Notes under the pieces: model-generated
Seen by the model: the letters and a program-made list of their open reading frames with translations, nothing else
Database searches by the model: none
Told to the model about the DNA's origin: nothing
Position numbers and translations under genes: made by a program
Shown: piece by piece, positions 18,401 to 29,587 of the stretch
Numbering within the stretch: position 1 is the stretch's first letter
Layout: every line of letters begins with the position of its first letter
NCBI GenBank assembly: GCA_003254885.1
Contig: QANT01005959.1
Span: forward strand, 1 to 29,744
Reading direction: 5' to 3'
DNA from: Purshia tridentata
Lineage: Eukaryota > Streptophyta > Magnoliopsida > Rosales > Rosaceae
Length of the DNA: 29,744 bases

Positions 18401-21400
18401 CTAGCATTCTGTTGAAGCTTATTGTACTGAAACTAAAATGTCAAAAGCTTTGTATAAATATTTTATTTCTAGCTTAGGTTTTATTATTTTTTCTTGTTTG
18501 CATGCATTTGTCTCTCTTTTGTAGATCCTAGAAATAATTCAACGTCTATACACATTGCTTGGGAAGTAGAGTATCCCTTGTACCATGTGATGTATCTATA
18601 ACATGATACTCTGGGTAACTTTTAGAGTAAACTGCATATTAGGTCTATGGATAACTTTTCTGTTGGTTTGGCGAGCTGCAGTTGGGTAGGGTTGTTCAGG
18701 TTTCTAAAGTTGCAGTCTGATGGAGTTGCAAGCTTTGTTTTGTTTTATTTCTTTTCGAGAGTAAGGGTTTTCCGGGTGTCTTTTTGTTTTTCCGATGCTG
18801 GTGGATATCTTGTCCACTATCTTTTGTACTTTTTTTTTGTTCTCGTGGCATCTTCCCCACCTCTTTGCAAAAGAAAGTTTATTATTTTTTTCTCCACTTA
18901 TTATTCTATCTGGGAGATATGCTCATATTTTCTTCAGCCTGAATTGTACATTGTTTGAATAATCATGTTTTTCAGTTCCAAATTATTGATTTTTTCCCAT
19001 CTAATGCAGAGAGGTAATTGATAGCATGATGAAGGTGGGTGAGGCAAATGCCCGCTTGAAACAATTGGAGGTAGCTCTAGATGGTGCACAAATTGATAAA
19101 CAAAATGCTGAAACTGAGGCTATGCTGCTCAAAGAGAAGGTCAACGTATCAAAATCAGAGGTTAAGCGGATTGAATCGATGGTAAGCATTTGACCTGGTG
19201 GTTTTATGCCACTTACTATTCTCTTATTTTCTTTCTTGCTGATCAAGTTTGTTTCAAGAATATGTGTTGAAAAATTGTGGTAAATTGCAGCTTTCTATGG
19301 TTTCTGAAGAAAGAGATAAGTTGAGAAATGTTGTCAATGAATTTAAGTGGTCAAAGAATGATGAAGCGGGAGATGAAGCAGCTAGTCGAACTCTTCTTCA
19401 GGTTATAAAATATCTTTTTTCTGTACTATTTCTATTTCATGAAATATCTCCTCAAGTTCATTGTTTGGTTTCCTGGTTTGCTTGCACATCAGGAGCTTGA
19501 ATCATCACTTGCAAAGAAAGAATGCTATATTAAAGAATTGGAATGTAGTCTATGTGAACAAAAAGAAGTTAATAGTCGTCAACATGAAGAAATAAAGTTA
19601 CTCAATGAGCGGTTAAACAATGAAGCTAGAAGAATAAAGTCGTTGGAGAGGGAGAGTGATCGACTTCGTTCAGAGATCTCTCTGCTGGAGTCCAAGGTGC
19701 GTGCCGAAATTATTCAGAGGATTTGATATCACATTTTTTAATTTTATTTTTTTGAGGCCTAATAATGTGATTCTATTTGTTATTGCATAGTTTGATTCTA
19801 GTGCACCAGGTAGGATGGAGATTTGTGAACTTATTTTAGGGATCAACTTAAAAATTAGGTTTATTTTATCTAGTATTTATTTATTACGGTTAGGATTTAG
19901 GGATTTAAGTAATAGATAGTTTTCATTTATCAGGACTCTTTTAAGATTTAATTACTATTATTTTTATTATTATTGTAATGTTGCAAGGCTGAGTGCTGTT
20001 TGTACATTTATTGTAGGTGCATGTTTGTTGCATCATTTTTTTTTTAACACTCTACTTTAATTCATACAATTATTATGTTTCCTCTTAAGAAATAATGTAG
20101 ACTGATGATATGAACTTGAGTTTGTGCCAGTTTACCTCTCTTTATTTCGTTTCTCTCCTCTTTCTTCTCTTTTTTATTTCTTGATTTTTTGTTTCTTTTA
20201 TTTTTTTGAACTCTTGATTCTATACCGATTAGTATCAGAGAAACTGCCCTACATCAATTATTATTGTAGCCCAATTTGATCCACTCTTGTTTAAATATTG
20301 GAAACCTTCCATCACTCATGAGGCACCTTGGTACCTTCATGTGTGCAACCCATGTGTTGCCACCAACACATCTGTGCTTGAATCATTAATTGTATTTGGC
20401 CAGCATGGGCACCTTTAGAATCAGACAACACTGTACTATCTAATGTTGAAGGACCCATCAAGAACCTCACGATCGCTTTCCTTCACGTGCCAATAGAAGT
20501 GTTGTCATCTTGGCATAATGCACTGTTGCTTCTCGTGTTCATTGTTTCCGATCATTGAGGACATCATTGAACTTAGGAAGAGTCAGATCTATCAACGAAA
20601 GAGCAGACTAAGCCAAGCTCCATAATTGACATTTTTCATTTTAAGATGATATATTCTTCTTTGGTTCTTTAGTTTCTGTATGCAATCATTTGTACTTTCA
20701 GTTCTTTCTCTCCCCCTCTAAATTTGGGGAGGTGATCTTCATAGTGGATTTTTGTTTTTGTTCTTTTTTACTGTTCCTTTTTTCTCTTTCGTAAATCATA
20801 ACTTCAGTGAGGTTACTCTGTGTCAACTCATAGTGCATGCATCTAACTTTCTTTTTTAATGAATACAGTTCTTTTTTGGAATAAATTTTGTTGGTTGCAT
20901 TTGACACTTGATGGATTAGGATCACAGTTGGTTATACACAAACTTAGGTACCATCCAGTATTGTGAAAACTTCTGGTCTAAGATTTTACTTAATTTTCAT
21001 ATTTAGTCAGAAATTTAAATTGGTTTTGAAGAGGAGGAGGAATTGGAGTTAGTTTGGGTTGGATTAAACATTTTGCTTCTCTGTAAAAGACAGAAAGTCA
21101 TATTTATTTTTGTACATTTAAACTGAATGACTGATTACAACTTACATCTTTCTGTTTGTACATGTTAAACGAAGAAAGACTAAATTTTCATAATTAACTA
21201 ACTGCACTACGTGCTAAGTAAACCACAAGCTTCCAAAAAAATAAGCAAACAAACCGAAAAACTTGCAATACAATTTTATAATTTTGCTATCTCTTTTTCT
21301 TCCAGCTGGGTCATGGTGATTTCTCTGCAACAAATACAAAAGTTTTACGAATGGTGAATACTCTTATGGTTGATAATGAAGCAAAACAAACTATAGAGGC

Positions 21401-24400
21401 ATTACGAACTGAGTTACAGAAGACCAAGGAGAAGTTGCAAGCTGTTGAAGAGTTGAAAAGTCATTCAGGTAAGGAAGCATATGGTTTTGTTAAAGACAAA
21501 TTTGCATGTAAAATCTTACCACATTTTTTGCCTTTAAAGGTTCGTCTCTTAGAAATGTCTGGCTAAGAGTATTATATTTTTTTTCGTTTTTGCTATAAAT
21601 GAGCGTTTAGATGAGAGTTCAAGTGAAATTTAAGTTTAAAAAGACGTTTAAATTTCTATATTACTGAAAACTAAAGAAGTGAATCGTAAGTTTTAGGAGG
21701 GACATTATGATGTGATTTTAGAGCTCAAAATCCCATATCAAAATACTAGCTTAACATGTATTATTCAACTTGCTGCCACCACTACCAAATTTACCCCACT
21801 GCTAACACTACCTCCATCGCCATCCCAGCCACCATATTTACAACATGGTTGCCATGGCTACCATTGTCACCATCACTAGCACCATTTTTTTGCCACTATA
21901 GACATCACCACCACCCTTACCATCATCATGTCTACAACCATCATCATCACCTCCACCACCATTATCATCATGCCACCACCAGCATCATCGTCATCTTTAC
22001 AACATGCCGCAGTTTCTACCACCGTCACCTAGTTGTCTTGGCCACAACTACCACTACTGCTCATCTTTTATGATCGACATATCCAAACAAAAACAAAAAA
22101 AATCCAGTTTTAAATGCCTTCGTGCCAAATACTTCTGTTGCAAACTTGAAATTCACACAGATTGTGTAATTTGTTCATTTCAATATTGGTCAAGCTGTTT
22201 GAGATATTCAAAATCCATTTTTCCTTATGGAATAACAGATGAAGCTTTCTTGTTAAAGTCTTGTGTTGCTTTAACTTGAAGAGGTATATCTTAAGTGGTA
22301 ATAAGGAACTTTATATATTGTTATCAGTTAATTCTTGAAGTAAACACATTTGTTTGTCTGGTCATGCCATCAAGAGTTTATTTCCGTTCTTTCTCTAAAA
22401 CTATTCAGGTGATGCTGGGCAATTGGTGGATTCCTACATATCTGGGAAGATAGTGCAGTTGAAAGAACAAATTGCAACTCTTGAAAAACGTGAAGAAAGG
22501 TGAGTTACTAATGGATATTTTTTTGTATGTGGTTGTGGACCTTGATATACATTGTTGTGCCCTTTTCTTAGCTTAAGCTTTTAGACAATTGGTAACTTAA
22601 CATAGTATTAGAGCTTGTTGTTTGGCTATTGTGTTCCAATCTTGGTGTTAACTATTTTAGTTGATTCCTTTGGTATTTCAAGTGTAAGAAGTTTGCATTT
22701 GATTCTGGTTATTGGGAGCTTGATATAATTTTTTGGGTCATAACCTATTATCTTAAGCTTTTAGGAGATGAATATATATGTTCTGGTATCGTTTGCTTTG
22801 TTTGTTCCCAATGTTTGTTTTTTTCTGAACTAAAAGGCTTCTTTTAGGTTGAACATTTGAATATACCCATGGAACAGGTACAAGACTGTTTTTGCTGACA
22901 GAATCTCGGTGTTCAGGAGGGCATGTTGTGAGCTTTTTGGTTACAAGGTATCATGTATATTGCTAATTCAATAAACAATTTGAAACAAATATCAGGTTGC
23001 TTTATCTGGTTTCCCAAATAAAGTCAACTGTGTATCATGTGCAGTTATCTTAGTATATCTTTGTTAGTGAGTTTATTAAACTGATTTTCTCATACTACAA
23101 AGCAATGCCTTTATGAATCCATTCAGTTGTTCGATGCCTTGACATAGTATGCAACAATTGTATATATGTATAATTTTATTTTATTTTCTGAGAAAATTTG
23201 CAACAAAAACCAATATCAAATTAGTGGGAAGTACTAAATTTCATTGTTGTTAGAAACATACGTTCATCTTTGATTAATATTTTTTTGAAGTCTTGAATTA
23301 TTTCTTATTTTCTATTCTTTTATTAACACTAGGGTTTGACCATTTTGTTAATGTTATCAAACTTGTTGATTTGATTTAGTAAGTGGCTTCTATAGAAATA
23401 AACTTTGACACTAGAACAGGATAAGGTTATCATGATGTGGACTTATAGAATTGAAAATGTTTATATTATAAACTTTATAAAAACCAATATTTTTGTGGCT
23501 GACATATGCCACTCCTATGTACATAGCTGTTGGGGAAACAGTGTATTGTCTGTTTCATTTACAGTAAACCATGGTTATCAAAGGGAGATGACAATGTACA
23601 GTGAGTGTTTGTGCTACATTGGGAAGTTCATTGTTAAAGTTCCACAATAGGCATACAGTCATCCAATATCGTTTGCTTAAAACTATTGTTAAATAACATA
23701 GGTGGGATGGTTGAAGGGTTGATCATATTGTAATACAAAAATCGTGATTATTTAAGTAGTATCTTCCCCATTAAATATATGTAATAAAGGGGGCAGATAT
23801 GTTTTTTCCATTATCTTTTATGGTTCTACATCTACTCAATCAAGTGAGGACCATGATTTTGCTTCATAGCAACCTGCTATAATCTTCTCTGTCTACTAAA
23901 GTTTAAATTTGTTATGCTTATCTTTTGATTACAATTTTGGCAGATTGTAATGGATGAACACCAGCGCCCTAATGGAATCCCTGTTACACGTTTTACCCTC
24001 CAATCTATTTATGCTCAAAGTGATGATGAGAAGCTTGAATTTGAATATGAATCAGGGAGCACAAACATTTTGGTAAGATGGTAGCATATATATTCATTTT
24101 CTTAGGCTGTCAAGAATAAGGTTCTCTTAAATGGTACTTTGGTCCCTCAAATTTCAATGAGTGGAGAGGGAACACGTCGGGAACATTATTGGAGGATGTC
24201 TATATTTTCCCCTTTATTATTACATTTAAGTTGGTAATTAAAAAAATGCTAGAAGAAATAATTTACTAATTGTATTTGTTGATTGCCCAGGCAAATGACT
24301 ATACCTCTCAGCCTGAGATCTCTCGTCAGGTACGGACCATGATGTTTTTCTACAATTCTTAAAACTGTTTATAAGCTTTTACCAGATTGTTACATTTAGA

Positions 24401-24826
24401 ATTTCGTCAGGGAAACTCAATTGCATATGTGTTCATGATTCTTATGATGTGATGAAATTCAATATGAACCAAGATTCTCATTGTTGTGGGGAATTGACTG
24501 TGATGTTTGGAAAATGAATTTATAATTAGCATTGCCACAACAATACATTTTCCAGTGAACATGTGGTCATCATTCTTTTGTGGAAATAGTTCTATAGAAA
24601 CAATTTCCCTGAAGAAATTATAGGGCCTTAAGTTTGACCTATCAACATGTTGCTGGTTTGTGTATGGTTTTGATTCGTTTGAACTTGGTCACCTGGACCT
24701 TTTGTTGGTCCACTCATCTAATACAGCAACTTGCAGGTCGAGATATTTGTTCGGAAGTTGAATTCAATTCCAGCTTTCACCGCCAACTTAACAGTGGAGT
24801 CTTTCAACCGGCGAACACTATCTTGA
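12446..24826 (+). CDS. MAD1: Mitotic spindle assembly checkpoint protein MAD1
   Basis: Sixteen exons: 12446-12610, 13162-13261, 15144-15304, 15883-16080, 16167-16259, 16613-16729, 17787-18034, 19010-19181, 19291-19401, 19493-19696, 21306-21468, 22409-22499, 22878-22947, 23944-24072, 24291-24329, 24737-24826. They join in frame to 716 residues, near the 726 of Arabidopsis MAD1. Residues 1-50 are a Pro-rich N-terminus (MIVRTPPAKK ... MLCTYQCRQM). About 56-520 is long coiled coil full of heptads (SELEVK-type, LLKEQL, EKLLEEKGRRERAESEL, IKLLNERLNNEARR). Residues 535-543, KVLRMVNTL, are the MAD2-interaction motif. A second short coil (about 550-607) leads to the RWD-like C-terminal head (VFADRISVFRRACCELFGYK to ESFNRRTLS). 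MAD1 recruits MAD2 to unattached kinetochores and nuclear pores to delay anaphase. All introns are GT-AG; the exon 2/3 junction is the least certain. Intron 2 (1.9 kb) and intron 10 (1.6 kb) carry repeats. Confidence 0.95.
13735..14475 (+). repeat. Three-copy 210-290 bp tandem repeat in MAD1 intron 2
   Basis: Three diverged units follow each other. Shared landmarks in order are TAGGCATGGTTTAAAAAGAA (13791, 14081, 14291), ACTGGTTCTAG, TGGGATTTGAAACTATG, AACACTTGGGATCTTAGGAT followed by TTTAATTGGGTA, and GGATTAGAACTGCAAAGAGT (ends near 13985, 14245, 14455). The unit spacing is 290 and then 210 bases. In unit 1 a 25-base piece starting GGGATCTTAGGATTTTAATT is itself duplicated at 13905-13929 and 13930-13954. 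Units 2 and 3 are closer to each other than to unit 1. Confidence 0.85.
14486..14570 (+). mobile_element. Possible SINE-like trace in MAD1 intron 2
   Basis: CCTGGTATCTGAGTGGGAG followed by TAGGTCCGAATCCC loosely resembles A-box and B-box spacing of tRNA-derived SINEs. The body is decayed and no ends are clear. Weak candidate. Confidence 0.2.
15353..15369. repeat. CT microsatellite in MAD1 intron 3
   Basis: Eight CT units, followed by CCCCC. Confidence 0.85.
16835..16896 (+). repeat. 21-bp direct repeat in MAD1 intron 6
   Basis: TGGATTACTTTGTCAATGCA plus T occurs exactly at 16835-16855 and 16876-16896, a 41-base period. The two copies are identical, which points to a recent duplication. Confidence 0.9.
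18035..19009 (+). other. MAD1 intron 7
   Basis: A 975-base T-rich intron. I see nothing in it beyond low-complexity T and A runs; the open frame at 18647-18958 is a T-rich chance frame (Phe/Val-rich) without family resemblance. Confidence 0.6.
20229..20625 (+). mobile_element. Possible LTR retroelement remnant in MAD1 intron 10
   Basis: TTAGTATCAGAG at 20229-20240 resembles the initiator Met-tRNA primer-binding site TGGTATCAGAGC of plant LTR elements. The next 400 bases are less AT-rich than the rest of the intron and look like former coding DNA broken by many stops. No LTRs or protein motifs could be recognised, so this is tentative. Confidence 0.2.
21756..22064 (+). repeat. CAC/CAT/ACC trinucleotide-rich array in MAD1 intron 11
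   Basis: About 300 bases of imperfect CAC, CAT, ACC and ATC triplets. Because of the triplet period it stays open for 105 codons as a His/Thr/Pro-rich frame, but it lies between two MAD1 exons, has no donor or acceptor that fits, and looks like simple repeat, not coding sequence. Confidence 0.8.
22948..23943 (+). other. MAD1 intron 13
   Basis: A 996-base intron with nothing recognisable. An 81-codon frame at 23405-23650 has no family resemblance and no conserved motif. Confidence 0.6.
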
Positions 24827-26129
24827 AAACAAACCAACTACATATCCACACTGTGCTCTGTATGGTCTTTTCATATCTTCCCTAGATCCTATTCTGGTGA
24901 TATGCTGGGAACATGAGACTCAATATTTATAGTGTTGCAAATGTGCTGCTGATTGTATACTGCGTCAATGTTTGCCATTGACCCACCGATACTGTAAGCA
25001 GTCATTTTGTGAGTTTTTACAATGGGAAAAGCTTTGGTTAGGTTCTATAGCAATTAGAAAGATTCACTCGTCTAGCTTCAAGATTGGAGTTCATGAAATG
25101 TAGTGTTCTCATAAAGATTGGTGAAAACTGCGTTGTTTTCAGTTGAATTTTCATATATGTTATCTTGTGAACAAAATCCATTCAATGGCTAATTGTGATC
25201 CTCGAAGTTATTAAAACTGAGGCTGGTGAGGCTAATTTCTTATGCATCTGAATTAATAACAAAAAAAAATATTTAAAAAGCAAAATGCAGTCCAGGTATT
25301 TTCTTAACTTTTCTCTCAAACATCTCCCTATTAGCAAAGGTAGGAAAACATAAATGCACTATGTATTGCACAAACAAGTTAGACTCTTACCACTTTAGCT
25401 TAAAATTGTCTATAAAAAGCTGGAATTAAGCTTGAGGCCTTGATAGAAAATAAAAGGTAAATAAAATAGAAAATGGAATGACAAAAGTACAAAAAGCCAA
25501 GAGGGGGGGGACCTTAGACTTGGACTCAACTTGGACTCAACTTGGAGGTGCTTTTGTTCCGGTCCATAGGAAGTGGTCACTCATTGAAGATATGTATGGT
25601 TATCTTTTGAAATTTATGGCAAAGAAAATGCCGCAAAGTTAGGCTTCAAGTTTTGTTTCATTACCAGAGGTAAAAGAGTGGGATATGATGATGACCTTTA
25701 AAAGTACCAGGGATTTCAAAATGATAAGGGAGTTTGAAAAGATTCGAATTTATTTATGGAATTTAGGAGGATTCAGTACCTCATCACCTTTAATTTTAGA
25801 TTAAACATTTGTGTCTTTCCAATTTTTTATTTGCCACAATCTTAAATAAACAAAAATTTGTATTTATGTTTCAATTAATATTTGAAAATATCTCTCCCTA
25901 AAATTATGAGATCGCAATCTATCTAATCTGTATGCAATTTTTTGTATTTATTAGTCTTGTTGCACCCAAGTTGTCATTTGTTGTCGGCTTTATATTAGGT
26001 TTTAACTTCAGATTTTTAGGCTCTCAAATTTAAAACCCTAACAAGTAGCTTTCACAAGGCATTCTACACCCTATGAGGTTGGGTTAACACGTCAAGAAAA
26101 TGAGTTAAAAATGTACCCATATTTTTATT

Positions 26130-26185
26130 CGAACAAGTTTTCAAATTCAATCAGTAATCCGAACAGATTTTCAAATTCATTCATA
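26130..26185 (+). repeat. 30-bp tandem duplication
   Basis: CGAACAAGTTTTCAAATTCA at 26130 and CGAACAGATTTTCAAATTCA at 26160 start two copies of a 30-base unit that differ at a few positions. Confidence 0.8.
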
Positions 26186-26704
26186 AGAGATAAGTAACAA
26201 ATATTTATTATATTTAAAAACGTCAAAAACATGTACACTAATAAATGTCAATTAGCTGACATAGACATGTACTCAAAGGAGTTTAGCTAAAATTTTCAAA
26301 AGTCATTATGGTACAATCAAAACCCTAAAGTGACGAAGGAGTGCACCCTAATTATCTATTTTTTATACCTTACATTAGACGAAATAGAACTTTAAACTTA
26401 TTCTAATATGAATTTATTTATAGATTTAAAATTGTAGTATTTGTAAAAAAATTTATTTAAGTAACCAATTAAGCATATATATCATATTAAACACAAATTT
26501 ATAACTTGTTTTTTAATTATAATTTTTGTTTTTGGATGTATCAATTTGTAAAATGAGGTGGTGAAAACGTCTTGAATGGGGCAGTCTTACCACAAGTATA
26601 TTTTTTTTTTAAAACTGTAAACTTGATATAAACATGCATGCCATTATATGAATGAAGGTCGTACCATATGCACGATACAACTGCCCTCCTAAAGATTCTA
26701 TCTG

Positions 26705-26820
26705 GTTGTGGAGGACCTGGTGGTTACCTTCGATATTGGTAGTGGTGGTGGTTGTGATGGTAGGAGGAGTGGTTGCGAAAGTGCTGGTGCCAATTAAAAT
26801 GGTGGTAGAATTGGTAGGGG
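26705..26820 (+). repeat. GGT/GTG-rich low-complexity stretch
   Basis: Imperfect GGT and GTG triplets give an open frame rich in Val, Gly and Trp. There is no family resemblance. It resembles, in reverse complement, the CAC-rich array in MAD1 intron 11, but only in composition. Confidence 0.6.
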
Positions 26821-27364
26821 ATGTTTTCGCATCTTAACGCACTTTCTCATATTTGGTCTAACTTGAGCTAAAAATATAGACAACGTATATTGGATGATGT
26901 GAGAACACTAACGCATGTAAATATGTAATCGTTGGACTTGATATGTGGAAGTTTATTTATGCACACATTCATGTGCAAATGCTCCATACCACTTATAGAA
27001 CAATTGCTCAATCCACTCGGTCATACATCAATCTTTTTGAGCAAGTCAGAGTTCAAATTTTGAGGGCCAGAAGCGAACTGAAAAAGTGAGGCCACAACCC
27101 TCGATCAATATACATTCACTCAAATTAATTTTTTTCTAGTAAATACTCATAAAAAATCATTATAATAACTCAAAATTAAGTTTTTAATTAGCATAACTAA
27201 GCAACAAAGGTTTTAATTAACATAACACAGTTATAAAGAATACAGCTTCAGTCCTATTTGTGAGAGTAGTTGTTGAACGTTTTTTTCTTTTTTATTTTAT
27301 CTTTTTCGTTTTTAATTTTGACATAATATATTATTTTAGAGTATAAAATGTCATTTAAAACTTA

Positions 27365-27681
27365 GGTTTCGTTTGATTGCTAAGATTGGATTGAATTGGA
27401 AAGAATAAATAGCAAATTCATGTGTATTTGAAGAAGAAATTTCTAATTTGAAGAAAGAAGATGGAAATAAGATGGATAAATTATAAAGAAAACTTATTCT
27501 TTTCAGTTCCTTCAAAATGGTGGGGATTAACAAGAATAACATTTCCTTGTGAATAAACCATTTTCTTTCCATCTTCTTTCTTCAAGTTAGAAAAAAACAG
27601 AGAACACTCTGTCTTTTTCTTTAATACAAATGAATTTTTCATTTATTTTTTTCAATCCAATCCTAAATACCAAACGAAGCC
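27365..27681. mobile_element. Tourist-like MITE with nested foldback
   Basis: The 317-base element has terminal inverted repeats of about 33 bases. The left end starts GGTTTCGTTTGATTGCTAAG and the reverse complement of the right end starts GGCTTCGTTTGGTATTTAGG; both continue ATTGGATTGAA. It is flanked by TTA at 27362-27364 and 27682-27684, the 3-base target duplication typical of PIF/Harbinger (Tourist) elements. Inside, 27443-27475 (CTAATTTGAAGAAAGAAGAT...) and 27558-27590 form a second inverted pair of 33 bases with about four mismatches. It has no coding capacity, so it would need a transposase from elsewhere. Confidence 0.75.
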
Positions 27682-27738
27682 TTAAAATCTTAAATAAATT
27701 TAGAATTTAGAGTTTCGTGTTCAATCGAGTGATATGTG

Positions 27739-27754
27739 TGTATATATATATATA
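27739..27754. repeat. TA microsatellite
   Basis: A run of eight TA units just right of the MITE. Confidence 0.8.
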
Positions 27755-28294
27755 CTAATCTACATAATTTGGAGATGCTTGGAAGTACTCAAAGCAAATG
27801 CACATCGATCATTCTTCTGTGGCAATATTAAATCTTTAGTGACGTTGGTGTACATGATGCATACTACTTTATTAGTTGCCATGTAAGGCGATAAGTGTGA
27901 AAATCTAAAAATGACTGAAAAAGGAGAAGAAAAACATAGATGCGTGTTACGTGTATAGCTATCTCACCTGAAAAAAAACGGCCGAATTATAATCAAGAAT
28001 GTCTTCGTTGACCCAAATCAATTAACGTCAAAGCATGATGACTACCACTAATTAATATAATTAGAAACCGATAATGTAAAGTGAGTGGCGGCAAATCCTT
28101 TTATGTTGGAAGTGTCATTATTAAAAAAAAAAAAAAAATCATATTAATTGCACAAAAAGAAATGACAATTAAGCAATAGAAACTAAGTGGCTTGATTTTA
28201 ATAAAATTGTTATCCCTTTTTATACTTCTCTATTGCTCATTTTTATTGTAATGTATTTTTTTGACTTTTAAACATAACTTAAATGTGCGTGATA

Positions 28295-28677
28295 GAGTTT
28301 GATAAAAATAGTTGAAGTGTTTTTTGGATTATAGAAGTACTTTTTACTTCATTTTAGAGAACAACATTATTCCTCATAAAACACTTTTGCAATGCTTTTT
28401 GAATGCTATGTCTGTAAACTATAACCTCTGATTTTTTGGGTCTAAAAAGTACTTTTAGATAGTAACAAAAAAAATGTACAAAAGCGCCTCCAATAATAGT
28501 GCTTTCAACAGACGTGTTAAGAAAAACACTTCCTACAAAGGCACTTCCAAGTTCCAAACATGTAAAATATAAATTTACAAAAAGTAATTTTATTTTCAAC
28601 AAAAACTTTTATGTGCTTCTAAAAATTACGATAATGTAAATGCAAAAGCAGAAAAACACTTAAATCAAACACACTCT
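28295..28677. mobile_element. Candidate decayed inverted-repeat element
   Basis: The left end has GAGTTTGAT and then GTTGAAGTGTTTTT; the reverse complement of the right end has GAGTGTGTTTGATTTAAGTG followed by TTTTT. AAGTACTTTTTACTTC near 28334 and AAAAGTACTTTTAGA near 28446 may form an inner pair. The repeats are imperfect and I find no clear target duplication, so the limits are approximate. Confidence 0.35.
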
Positions 28678-29587
28678 CAGGTCCTTAATGTTTTTTAAAA
28701 AAGAAAACACCGATCGAGTTGTATATAAAAATTAATTTAAAGGAGACAAAAAAAGTCTTTGCATGATCATCTTCAATCTGTATATACGAGAGATATATAT
28801 GGAAAGAAAAGGTGCTTGTTAATTGAGTAATGTTAAAAGATCGATATCCACATATGCTTTAATTTAAATGGTTTATAAGCCATTTAAAAAAAACAAAAAA
28901 ATTATTGGTGCATTCGCAATTAATGGTTTGCATGACCTAACTACACTAGCTATTGTTTCTCTGCATAAGAGACGAATTAAAAGGATTGGAAAGTGAGTGG
29001 AAAAAAGTTCCTCCAGTAAAAGGGCATAGTGTAGAAGAATCTCCTTTAGAGTGCATGCTCACCTACCAACTTAATCAATCGTAGGGCCTTTTTGACCTTA
29101 ACAAAAACATGATTCCTATAGACTTTGAAAATGGTCTGGTGCTCTTCATTTGGTCCAAACTCCAAAAGTGCCTTTTTCATATTTCATATGCATGTATACA
29201 TATATATATATATAATATTAGTGTTATTACTTATGTCCAAGTACATCCAAGTACTGTTGAAATATATTGGATGCAGTTGATATATATATGTATGCACAGT
29301 AAAAACCACGAAGCCCAAGAGTTGAAGATCACACAAAGTTTTGGTTCATNTTTCGGTTCATTATTGCTTCATCTCCACCAAACCCTCATATCAGGTTCAT
29401 GTATATACTGAGTCGAATCATTCATGGCGGGTAATGCATTATCTATGTATATTAGTGGATGTATGATATAAAAGCAATGCCACATGCTGCACTAAAAGGC
29501 TAAACTAACATTGGGCGAGCATTCAAACGGCTAAAATATTTGGGTGTTCCAACACTGGAGGAGTTTTTTTGCCCTAATGGACTAAAC
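28678..29587. other. Gene-free AT-rich region
   Basis: No supportable gene. The 100-codon frame at 29109-29411 is interrupted by the undetermined base at 29350 and has no family resemblance; it includes TA microsatellites near 29200. Confidence 0.5.

Larger units (their letters stand above)
24827..27361. other. MAD1 3' UTR and gene-free region
   Basis: The MAD1 3' UTR probably extends to about 25200. From there to 27361 I see no gene. The DNA is AT-rich with scattered short repeats: an 11-base unit CTTGGACTCAA twice at 25519-25540 beside a G-run, a 30-base duplication at 26130-26185 and a GGT-rich stretch at 26705-26820. The translated short frames are low complexity. Confidence 0.5.

Noticed and set aside
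18647..18958. A 103-codon Phe/Val-rich frame
   Set aside because: It is T-rich intron 7 sequence of MAD1 without family resemblance.
3039..24826. A biosynthetic gene cluster around the P450
   Set aside because: The neighbours are a plastid ribosomal protein and a mitotic checkpoint protein; no cyclase, transferase or second P450 is present.
24634..24885. An 83-codon frame overlapping the last MAD1 exon
   Set aside because: The MAD1 frame (VEIFVRKLNSIPAFTANL ... RRTLS) is the conserved one; this is another frame of the same bases.
26652..26837. A 61-codon Val/Gly-rich frame
   Set aside because: It is produced by GGT/GTG repeats and has no gene-like features.
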